Shown here: piece by piece, positions 32,901 to 43,731 of the stretch
Numbering within the stretch: position 1 is the stretch's first letter
Layout of the letters: each line of letters begins with the position of its first letter
DNA from: Parachlorella kessleri
Lineage: Eukaryota; Chlorophyta; Trebouxiophyceae; Chlorellales; Chlorellaceae
Length of the DNA stretch: 64,000 bases
Direction: 5' to 3'
Assembly: GCA_001598975.1 (NCBI GenBank)
Contig: BBXU01001780.1
Location: 1 to 64,000 of the forward strand
Notes under the pieces: generated by a model
The model's input: the letters and a program-made list of their open reading frames with translations, nothing else
What the model was told of the DNA's origin: nothing
Databases searched by the model: none
Translations under genes and position numbers: made by a program

Positions 32901-35900
32901 GGGAGGACGTGGTGAAGGCCTTCGTCAAGGTGCGGGGGTGTTGTATTGTGGGCCAGGTTCTGCAGTGGTGGGGTGCTAGATGTATTTCTTCGAACTTATC
33001 GTCTGCTACATAGTGTTGCAAAGGCTTCACACAGGAGTAAGTCTTTACACAGTAAACAGGATCGCTTGTCTCTCTTTTTGCAGGGGTTCAAGGCGGCACT
33101 GGATTCCAGCATGACCATCAAGGGCTTGTTAGAGGCAAGTTCGTTCGCTTTGGCAGCCCCAGCGGTGGCGTCTGCAGCACGCCCTGGTGCGCACCGCGAG
33201 GGGTGCTTGCTTAGGATTGCACTGTAGGATGTATCTTGTAGGGCGCCTCTGAGCAAGTCTTCTGCCAGACACCAAGCCCCAATCATGTGCCCTGCAGATG
33301 ATGTTCATGGCCTGCTCCGAGTGGATTGACGGCTTCCTGAGTGATATTGAGCAGTCCCACAACATGACGCCTCGCCCCGGCAGCCGGCGGTCCTCCTCAA
33401 GCAATGCTGGGGCAGCCAGCGTGGGCGGATGTAAGCGAGACTCTCGCCGTGTCTCATGTTGCTGGGGCATTTGTTTGTGGGACATGATTTGTAAAGGGAA
33501 CATCGTGGTTGCATTGATGTTCTGCAGGCTGAGAGGTTCTATCATTGGGTTTAATATCACCGATCAGTTTTTGTTAGGCTGAAGACAGAACCGCTATTTG
33601 CATCTTGCATCTGAGCTTTGCACCTCTGCCTTGGCTTGGTTGAGCTGCGCCTGTATCCAAGTGAAGGGCATCTGTCCGGGTGCTGCTCAACTCTGATTGG
33701 AGCCCAGACATTGTTGGACATTCTGCCTTACAGGGGATCCTAACACCACCTTCAAGATCCGGATGATCAACCATGAAGCCCAGCGCAACCAGACTGTCTC
33801 GGAAAAGGTGGCGCACTGGAAGACCGTCTTCAGAGAAAAGGGTAAGCTAGCTGGGCGGCTTCTGTGGTTAAACATGCAGCAAGCCAGCCCCTGCCCTGTG
33901 GTAATCTCATCTATGGCCGACTTGGCTGCCATAACAAGTGCCGCTGCTTCTACGGCTACCTAGCCGTTGGCAAGGGGGTCTGATGCTGGCATTGTGGTCA
34001 CTGCCGCGGTAGATGTGTATCGCATGGACACAGTTTGGCTGCGGCGCATGTTACTCACAGCTGTCGGTGACAAGTAGGTGGGGCTGCTGGCTGCAGGGGA
34101 GGAGTTGCGTCATGCTGTGGAGGAGTGGCAGATGAAGCGTGGGACTGTGGGTCCGCGCCTAACAACCGGCTTCCTAGACGGAACCAACCCCATTGTGGAC
34201 ATGTATGAGCTCAAGGTAGGGTGTGCGTCGAATGAAGCTTCCAAAAGCTTAAGAGGTGATATGGTACTTGCTATATATAATGTAGAGTATTACGCTTCCA
34301 GGAAAACCTAATTCTTGAAAGCAGCTCGATTTTTGTGCTCTGTTGGCACTTAAAGAACTGTTGAGACTTGAGCTGTTGTGCCAACATTGCCTTTGTTGCT
34401 TCCTGCCGGGCGCAGGTGCGCCTGGAGCACATGCTGCAGCGGCTGCGGGTATTGCAGGATGCAGCCTCGACCGCCAGGCCCACGCGGCTGCTGCCACGGC
34501 TGTACCTGTCGGGGGCAGTGGAGTCCAACTCCCACCACTTGCTGCGCTACCTCGGGATCACTCACATCCTCAATGCCACCGAGGTCTGCGGGGTAGCCGG
34601 GGAGTCTACGTAGGGCCAGCATGGCTTGCTGCAAGGAGAAGTGGAGATTCTCTGCAGTTGATGGGAGGGTGTGCCTCGATGACAGAGATGGTGGTGGGAT
34701 TTACTCATTGTAGCGGTCAGTCTGAGGACCTGCTGCAAATACCCGCTGATGCCTGGCAAATTGAATGGTTGTCCGGGCACAGCCCCTGCTTCTGCTGAGC
34801 ATCTCAATTCGGTTTTTTTGTCGAGCCCCAGTTGCCATCACTGGCAAACCCCAAGTCGCGAACTTGCAAGGACCCTGTCCACGCAGATATTCTTTCCGAG
34901 TAGTCTCCATGCAGGACCTGCTGCTGCCCGAGCCCGGCGAGGGGTTCACCACGCTGCGCTGCCCACTGCGGGATGTTGTTGAGGAGGACATCTCAGAGCA
35001 TTTCCCAGCCGCCATCAGCTTCATCGGCGCTGCGCTGAGCGAGGGCAGCGGGGGTGTGCTGGTGCACTGTCATGGCGGCCGCAGCCGCAGTGTGTCACTT
35101 GTGAGTGTGGGTGGAGGCGGGACGGGGCGCAACGGGAGGAGGTAGTTTGCCTATGGCTGGTAGAAATTGCCTGCTGAGTTGGCAAACTATCATTGGGTAT
35201 CATCACCACACCCAAACTGTCAATTTGTGCTGTAGAGCCAAACTTGTAGTGGCACTGCAACCTGCGCACACTTGTTGCCTTGCTCTATTGAGATTGCCAT
35301 CTCTTCTTACTCCCCTGGTGCCAGGTGCTAGCATGGCTGATGGTCAACCGGCGGTGGACACTCAAGAGGGCTCTGCAGTGGATCCAGCGTTACAGACCAG
35401 AGGCAGCTCCCAACGCTGGCTACATGGCGGCACTGGCACGGCTGGAGGAGGACTTGTTTGGGGAGCAAACTGTCAAGGTATGTAGATGTGGCCATGTTGC
35501 GGGGGCTGTAGGTTGTTGGGATGGACATGATGCATGTTTTGGCCTCGGGAGGAAGATAACATGGGGCTGCTTTGAGGTCCGACGGGCATGTGGACCAGGG
35601 CAAGGAAGGCGTGCAGGTAGACAGATACCAATGTTGATGATCAGCTCAGTGGAACCATCAATGCCATGACTGGTTGAAGCGTCAAGAAAGATCCCAAGAC
35701 CTTCTGCCAGCTACAACATACAGTGCGTGCAGCAGGGCAGGGGAGCCATAGACTGGCTGCGTATCCCACAGGAAATTAGGATTGTCTTTGTTGCTGCTGC
35801 GGCTAGCCATGTCATTTAATGAAAAGCTGGGCAGATAACCCTAACTCAGTGTCATTGGAGATGTGTCAGCACAATATGGGGCCCTTCCCTCTTGCAAAAG

Positions 35901-36369
35901 AAGACAAAGGTGGCAGCAGCGTCATGCCACCGCAGCTGGTGATGCACTGTGTGACAAGGTCTGCCTTGCATTCTCTGCTTCCACAAAGGTGCGGAACACG
36001 AAGCCAGAGCCTAAGATCTGCCCGCTATGTGGCGAGAAGGTGGGCCTGTCCACTGAGTCAGTCCGGGTGCATATTCGGCTCAAGCACCCTGAGGCTTACG
36101 CTGAGCTGGCGGGCAGCGAGGTCACCAGCCCTAGCGGCTTCAGTGTGGTTGGCAGCAGCGGCTTCAGCAGCCCCACCGCTATGGGCATGCAGCCGCTGCC
36201 GCTGCGCCCACAGCAGGGGCAGACGGAGCAGGCAGGCGGCGGGCCTGCTGACGCCTCGCGGGCAGCGGCGGAGCTGAGTCAGGCGTTGCGGCGAATTGCA
36301 GCGCAGCAGTTGGAGCAGCAGAATGGTAAGCATCAACCCACGGCTGAGCCTGGACTTTACTCTGACTGA
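29919..36369 (+). CDS. PHS1: PHS1-type protein: actin-fragmin-kinase-like domain plus dual-specificity phosphatase
   Basis: Fifteen exons: 29919-30029, 30203-30422, 30628-31262, 31480-31532, 31784-31927, 32297-32474, 32699-32929, 33084-33134, 33298-33430, 33734-33841, 34097-34215, 34416-34583, 34915-35100, 35325-35477, 35989-36369; 956 residues. Plant PHS1 controls cortical microtubules; its kinase half phosphorylates tubulin and its phosphatase half restrains it. Kinase region: MLAMEFVPGK, LFLLDMLLGNCDRLPC, RGNPENVM, ending GGWDPNTTFKIR. Phosphatase: LPRLYLSGA, HILNATE and the active site VHCHGGRSRS near residue 770, then LAWLMVNRRWTL. The tail has a C2H2-like CPLC..VHIRLKH as in plant PHS1. 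Exon 3 adds an Ala/Gln-rich insert. Intron 8 is GC-AG. An in-frame ATG at 29841 is possible. A donor at 36326 could replace the final 14 residues by another exon. Confidence 0.92.
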
Positions 36370-37780
36370 CGACTGGTAGCTTGTGCCTGTCTGTAATGTG
36401 AACTTCGTCAGAGCCGGAATACTATTTATCCGGGACTTATTTGTGTATATATGAGACCTGCTAGCTGGAATATAGCATGCGCCATTGCGCCATCCTGGTG
36501 CATGATACCTATGTATAACACACAGCTTTACAGATATTCAACAAGGTACTTATCACTCACGGCAACGTAATGCAGATTAATTTAAGCTAATCGCTTTGTG
36601 CGAAAGCATTTCCACTCTAATTGCCTAATTTGGGTATGACATGTTTCTGGGAACCTCAAAAGGCACCATTGGGTTAGACTGCTAGCCTGAGGGCAAGTGA
36701 GGTCGACATGTACAGAAGGAACTCAGCAAACACCAACAACATCTGGGAGAGAGATGTGCCGCACCTTGTTACATTATCTCAGCTGCTGCCATTCCCGAGC
36801 GCCAATAGAGGAGCCAGCATCCAACCAAGACCTGCAGCAGGCACAGCATAGATGTGACAAAGGCTTGAAGAACGACAGACCTCCAGGTGTCATTGACTGG
36901 CTGCACGTCCAGCAACACCGGTTACAACAGACATTCAGGCCATCGTCGTGGCAGCTCCCAAGCAGGCCTTCACTGCCGACCTGGAGGGTGCTACTGGTAG
37001 CTCCACTTGCTCGGCAGCGTCCGTATGGTAACCCTGCCGCTGCTTATGCTGCACTCGAACATTGGAGAAATGGGCATTAGCTACGAGCAGACTCAGTGCA
37101 CTCTCCTTGCACTCCTCAGTACTGACGCAGTTTCCTAGGGTCCCTGCTGTCACTTGTGTCCGAGCCAAACTACCAAGCAGCGCACCAGGGGTGCTCACTT
37201 CAAGGTACCGGAGTTACCTTTCGGTTCTCTTTGCAAATAACATACAGGCGCCCCCTGCAAGTACCATATGTGGTTTAGTGAGCCCAGTAAAGGCCTTGGC
37301 TTGAAAGGCGGAGCATGCAAGGCTCAAACTGGTAGCATACCTCCGCTTCACAATGCGGCAGGCGTCACACAGCTTCTTTATAGCAGCCCTAACTTTCATA
37401 TTGCCTCAATGAGGGGCAACGCAGTCAGGTTTGGGTAACGAAACGGAGTTGTGCCTTGGCCCACTGGTGTTTGATGATATGGCGGAGATTACCCGAATGA
37501 TTACACAAGGTAAAAGAGGAGCCTGACAGCACTTGGGCCACTTGAGTACTTGTGCCACTTGAGCAGGGAGGTATCAAAGATACTAGACGTTGCCTGGCAT
37601 TCTTAGCGCGTCAATTGCTCCCTCACCAGACCTATACTTCTGTCGATCTATCATGTTTTCCATGAGCTCACAACCGTAAGTATAGCACAACCTTTAGCTG
37701 GCAACTCCAGCTGATGGGATCCCATCAGGGTACCTTTGCTGACTAACACCTGGTCCCATACAGTAAACTCAGTGCCTGCC
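36370..37780. other. Intergenic region PHS1 / PYROXD1
   Basis: About 1.4 kb, locally AT-richer than its neighbours (36400-36660). No supported exon on either strand. It holds the PHS1 3' end and the PYROXD1 promoter. Confidence 0.4.
36392..36396 (+). terminator. Candidate TGTAA poly(A) signal of PHS1
   Basis: TGTAA 23 bases after the stop at 36369. The short distance supports the read-through end of the last exon, although poly(A) sites usually lie somewhat further away. Confidence 0.4.
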
Positions 37781-40700
37781 ATGAGGCATGTTGTTATTGG
37801 CGGCGGGGTGGCTGGGGTGTCCTGTGCTGAGGAGCTTTGCAGGCTGGTGCCCCAAGACACTGTGACGCTTGTCGCAGCGGACAAGGTGTTGAAGGTATAG
37901 TGTGGCGTTCCTGTGCTGCCCACTACCTCACGGAAGGGCTGGAGATGGAACAGGCAGTCGGTGTCTGCACTGAGGCACCTCGCCTGTGCTCTGTAGGGTG
38001 TCAGCACCGTGTCCCGTATCACGAAGAACATCGAAGAGCTAAAAGGCACGGCAGTCCCCACTTTAGTTGCCTTGGGCGTCCCTGCAATATGCGTGGTTGC
38101 ATACCTGGAAATATCTCGACGGGCGATTGGGTTGGTCCAGGCTTGTAAGACAGTGCGGTGTCAGCCCAGCCCTTGATAGCTGAACAGCACTTGCTTGGAG
38201 TGTACCATATGTGAAAGTCAGCCCGGAGAGTAACAGAGGCTTGGCTTGCTTGGCGGTGAGATTGTAGTCATGGGGTATGTAAAAGGCTCACAAGCAGGTC
38301 AGCATGCAGCTATAGTACAGAGCAGATCACTGTTGTTGCTTGCAGTGGAAGTGAAGCAGCTGGATGCCCTGCCCTACCCCAACCTGACAATGGTGCAAGA
38401 TGTCGCTACTGGCATCGACTTTGAAAGAAAGGTGAAGTGCTGACCCTTTTGGAGGAACTCTACATACCCTCCTCTTCTATATCAGCCTTGCATCAGTCTC
38501 CTGTCCAAGTCATGCATACAGCTCTAGAGGCTACCCATTTGGCAGCGGGCCGCTCTTGTAGACTCTGATCCTCCCCATCCTTTACCCAAGAATCAGGCGT
38601 TGCTCAGTCTCTGAGCAAGGAGCTTCCATCTGCAGGAGCTCCTGCTGGCTGGCCACTCGCCTCTGCCGTACGACAAGCTGTGCATTTGTGCCGGTGCCCG
38701 GCCCAAGCAGCTGGCAGCAGGCATTGACAGCCGCTCCATCATCACACTGAGGTGAGGTGAGTAGTGATGTGTTGAAATCATTCATCCTGGAGCAAAGCCG
38801 ATTTTGTTCACATGCCAGCTGGGACGATGGCTTTTGGACTACATGAGCGACTCAGATGCTGGGGCGCAACTTGCTGCTGTTACCCTGGCTCCGTTGCGAA
38901 AGCGCGCTGTCATTTTCACTTGCTGTGTAAATGTGTGCCTTGAAGGATTCGCACAAAAGATCACCCGGGGGTCATCTACATAGCAGGGCATTGCTTGCCC
39001 ATCGTGAGGGCATGCCAGCTGGCGCATGACGTGCGAAACAAGCAGCAAGGCAAGCAAGCCAAGCTGGGTCAGGCCGACCTGTCGAGTGTGCATGCGCCGT
39101 AGGGACACTGAGAGCCTGCAGGCGCTGTGTGCCAGGCTGGAGGGCAGCCGCCGGGTGATGGTGGTGGGCAACGGGGCCATCGCGCTGGAGGCAGTGTGAG
39201 TCGTGCTGTGAGTCATGCTCGTCCAGGTATTGTGCCCTGCATGCCCTGGATGACCTTATGTCTTAACTCAAAGTTGCTGCCCTTGAATAGTTTGCCGCAG
39301 TTGCAGCAGGTCCGTGCCTCTGCTTAGGTGGCTGGCGGCCATCTATCATGTGGCACCCGACAAGCGGCCGTATGTGAAGGGGCAACTGGGCACATGACCA
39401 AATAGCCCCAGCCACTAGGGTCCCTTCCCATTACCCTTGCCCCCCGGCACATGCACACCCTCTTTCTAGGTGTGGGTGTGCAGGTTTGCCCTGCGCGGAA
39501 TGGAGGTTGTGTGGGTGATGAAGCATGGCCACATTGGGGACGCCATCTTTGACATAGATGCAGCCCAGTTCCTGCTGGAGGAAATGCAGCAGGCTGAACC
39601 AGATCGGCCTCAGCAGCCGCCAGGGGATAGCAGTGGTGGCAGCCCAGCAGCTCAGCAGGGACAACAGGCGCAGCAGCGCAGGGGTGCTCCCATTGTGCGG
39701 CGGGGCACCCCCATGCAGCAGCAGGGGCAGCAGGCACAGCACCCAACCACGCTGGGGCACGCTGTGGGACCAAGCTGGGTGGCGGCGCTGCCTCATGCGG
39801 CCGGAGAGACCAGGGTGGTGCTGGAGTATGGCTGCTTTGTAGAACAAGTTGTGCCTCATGATAGCTGCTCATTGCAAATGCAGCAGCAAGACGATCAGCA
39901 GCAGAGCGGCAAGCACCGGGTGTCGTTGTCCGGCGATACAGCCGTGCTAGGCAGCAGCTGCAGCGAGGACGACAAGGCGTCCTTAGCAGTGCATTCTCAT
40001 CAGCCTTTGGAGGCAGGCGGTGGTGTAGATGAAGGCGGCATCAGTGCCCTTGGTATCAGCAGCAGCCATGCTGCCCCAGGGCCCAAGGGGTCTGGGCAGA
40101 GAGTCCCCAATGGGGCCACATCACCAGCAACAGCAGCCGATGACGACGGGCATTGGAACCTGCTTGTGAGGCTCACAAACGGGAAACAGTATGGCGTTGA
40201 CCTAATCATCTCGGCCGTAGGGGTGACCCCAGCCTTGGACTGGGTGCCGCCGCAAGTGAAGCGGGCCGAGGACGGGGGACTGGCTGTTGACAGGTATTGC
40301 TACCACCCGTCCAGACGCATCGCATTGTGCCGTTTCAGGGGGCCGCTTGCATGCCACAGGCCTAAGCTCCCATGCCCATTAATGCTTGGCGCTGCAAGCA
40401 CGCTGCTCGCTGCCCCTGGGCTGGCTGCTGGCTGTCCAACGTATGGGTCTGTAGGCGCATGTCAGGCCTGGTGGGTCATATGGGGGATTGCACAGGCACC
40501 ACATAGCGCAACGAGCTCTGACCTAAGTCAGCAAGAGCGTAGCGTGTGGCACGTCAAGTCCGCGCATGACACTGAGGTGCAAGTGGGTGACAGGTGCTTA
40601 TGCAGCTGCCTGTGGCTTGCAGGTGTATGGAGACGTCGCTCCCCAGCGTGTACGCTGCAGGCGACTCCTGCTCAGCACAGTGGGCAGCCGAGGACTCCCC

Positions 40701-42632
40701 TCACTGGTTCCAGATGCGGCTGTGGACACAGGTGCGGCACCTGGCAAACTGTGCTCTCATTGTGTGTGCCGCCACTCCGTCCTTGTGGCAGTCCGCACAT
40801 GCGTGCCAAGTAATGGGTCCAAGCTGAGGTTGCGGCCAGCATAGTGGCCCGCATGAGGGTGCCATTTCTGAAAAGTGTGCTTGTGTAAGCAAAGGTGGCC
40901 CGGCTGTATTGTTTGCATGCAATGCCAGCACTGTGCATGCAGTCGTGCTACATATCTCCCCTTGGTGGTATGTATTAGCTGCGCAGCTGTGTGGCTCTAA
41001 CCACTACTTGCTGAACAGGCCCTCAAGCACCAAGTTTTAGGTGGTGAGGCTGGTGATGTTGCCCTCGCACGGTCAATGTCAGGGCAACAGGCATGCTTTG
41101 TGGGAGGTGCATGGCCGCAGAGAGAAGTCACCACTTGTCAGCTTGTCCTGCAGGCACGCACGATGGGAATCTACGCGGCCCACTGTATAGCGGGGGTGCA
41201 GGACCAGACAGGGGTGGCAATGGCATTTGAGCTGTTCACACATGCCACACGATTCATGGGCCACAAGGTGGGTGGCAGGTTGTGCGCAGTCCAGCAGCAG
41301 CAGCGCATGGGGGTCACCTGGTGGCAGCACTGCCGCTGTCGCTGGATGGCAAGGTCCCCGGCACTCCTAAGCAAGCTACTGCACTTGGCACCTGCGTGCA
41401 TGTGATGGGCACTAGCTGGCAAAACCCTTGGATACTGCGTTGTCCAGCTAGCGCTGCCCACAGCTTCACCAGCATCCCTACCCTGCCTGTACATGCTTTT
41501 GCCCCGCTTTCACCAAACAAAGCTAATAGAGGAAGGCCCCCCTGTTGCAGGTGGTGCTGCTGGGCCTTTACAATGGGCAGCGGCTGGAGGGAGAGCCACC
41601 AGAAGACGTAGTCACCTACTCTCGCGTGATGGAGGTAATCCATGAGAACGGGCTATCTGGCCAGGCGGTGTGTTGCTGCCTGTGAAGGGTAGGCCTGTGC
41701 AGGCTGTGTCAGTCCCTTGCAGTATGCCCAGCATTCTGCCAGGGGTACCCCATGAAGCCACCTAGAGATGTGACATGGCAGTCCTCCTTGCAGCGCCATT
41801 GCGGCATGCCTCTCTCATGCCTCTCTCGTGTGTGACTCACCCCCTGTAGTCGCTCTCCTAGGTTACGGAGTGGTTTGTTTGCTGAGCTGTGGGACGGGTG
41901 GGCGAGGTCTTTGCCCCAGGTTCTGTGGACTGTCTGGGCCCCTTGTCCTTGTGTCGAGGTCTTGAGTGGACAGTTGTACAGGGGAGGCGGCACACCGTGA
42001 GCTGGCAGTTCCCCGAGGGCTTGCGGGGGTTGAGCCTTCCCTCGCTACCCCGCCAAGCAGCTGCTCCAGTGCCGTGACCCATGCGTCCGCTCCAGCCAGG
42101 AGCCGCAGTCATACCTCTCGTCTGTGATGTTGCCTTTTTGGATGCCCTTTTCTCCAGGACCCAGAGAGGACCTTTGTGCGGGTGCTGCTGCTGCGCGGGC
42201 GAGTGCAGGGCGCAGTGCTGATCGGCGACACAGGCAAGTGAGTCAGCGTTCTTTGGCTTGGGCATGCCTAGGCGCCCGTGGGCCCTTGCCAGCTGCCTTG
42301 CATGCCCCAAGATGCACCATATCTCCCATAGTAGGTGTGTTGTGTTGCGGGATCTAGGCATAGGCTGCCAAAAGGGTTGCGGCAGCGCTTCCTCGGTAGC
42401 GGGGCTGCCGTGTTGGACTTTGCTGTTTTGGTGTTGTTGCTTGCCTGACGTGCTCTGGGTCCTTGACGGTTCCTAACCAAGCTGGGTCCTTCGACCTGGA
42501 GATGCTGACGTCCTTGCACATGCAGAGTTGGAGGAGACTATGGAGAATCTGATACTGGATCAGCTAGATGTGGGAGGCTATGGGCCCGGCCTGCTGGACC
42601 CTGACGTAGAGCTGGATCATGTCTTCGACTGA
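37781..42632 (+). CDS. PYROXD1: PYROXD1-like pyridine-nucleotide-disulfide oxidoreductase
   Basis: Eleven exons: 37781-37894, 37997-38045, 38346-38431, 38636-38751, 39103-39195, 39484-40293, 40623-40731, 41154-41267, 41551-41634, 42158-42233, 42526-42632; 585 residues. Class I flavoprotein; animal PYROXD1 protects the tRNA ligase complex from oxidation. FAD-binding start is VVIGGGVAGVSCAEEL; the second Rossmann motif is VMVVGNGAIALEAV; then ISAVGVTP, PSVYAAGDSC, the PYROXD1 mark WFQMRLWTQAR, and the C-terminal ELEETMENLILDQ and LLDPDVELDHVFD. As in PYROXD1, the redox Cys pair of other family members is not evident. Exon 6 carries a long Gln/Ser-rich insert. Intron 10 is GC-AG. Intron 2 is either GC-AG (38046) or GT-AG (38145, adding 33 residues); both stay in frame. 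Confidence 0.92.
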
Positions 42633-43731
42633 GGGTCGACTCGGGGAGGGTCGGAGCTGTGCTATGCTAGGTGCCTTCCATGGAGCAACCTATGATGTGC
42701 TGGGCCTAACAGTTGAGATGGGGTTGCCAGACAGTGTGTTCTGGGCAGGTTCCCCAGTAGGCAAGGTTGACAGGGCGACGTGCGAGGGATGGATGAGGTT
42801 CAAGTGCCCAGCCATGCCAGGATGGCTAGACAGGGTAATCCAGGAGCTCCACAGCTTTCTACTTCTACTTCTTGCCAATGGGGTGCCAACAGCTGCAGGC
42901 TGTCTAACCTAGCTCGGTCATGCATAAGGTATCAAATCTGTCCAATAACAATAAAGTCTGTTGATAGAGCCCCGTACCACTTCTAGGTCGAACATGCTCA
43001 TCAAATACAACAGTGCAAACACAAAACGTGAGGACATGGGTCCAGGTGAAGATGGCAGCTGGGACTTGCGCAATGTTCAGTGCCAACAGTAAGTGCGCGC
43101 GTAGGGGGCAAAGCCAGCACCAGCATCACAATGAACAGCAGAAGCAAGCAACTCTCCAGCCAATGCGAGCGAGAGCAACATAGAGCAGGAAAAAGGGAGC
43201 AGGAGCCAAGCCAACTGCAAAGGCGGTTGGTCGGCAAGGGGTCCAGGGTAAACAACCTGCCACGCCTAACAGCATCGCTGCCAGACCAAGTATCCGTGCC
43301 CCTGCCTCAAGAACCGTGGAAAGATTTTGCGGGAGAGGAAGATAAAAAGGCAGTGTGAAGACGAAAAAAGCAAACTCTCAGTCCCACCAGGGCGCTGGCA
43401 CGCCCACACCCACAAGCCATGGCCACAGCAATCCCCTCGGCTGCCAAGGTTGAATATGCTAGGGGCGATGCTAGGGTCAACGCTGGCTTGCAAACTCTCC
43501 CTACACCCGACAGATGCTCACAGCCAAAACTACCAGGCAGCACTCCTGCAGCTACGTTCAAGCCTTGGTCACGCCAATGGAGTCTACATTCTTGGCCTGT
43601 GGCAGGCCACATCATGTGTTGTCACAATAAGTACAGGACTCTGCCCTAAGCCTTCCATGAACACGCTACATATCATGGCAGCAAAGCCTGGCCCCTGGCC
43701 ATCTCGCCCGGCGGCCTACTTCTCAACCCAG
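42633..43731. other. Convergent 3' region, PYROXD1 / receptor-like kinase
   Basis: About 1.1 kb without a supported exon, holding both 3' UTRs. An AATAAAG-type sequence lies near 42948-42954 but is not the usual chlorophyte signal; no TGTAA was seen on the plus strand here. Confidence 0.4.
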
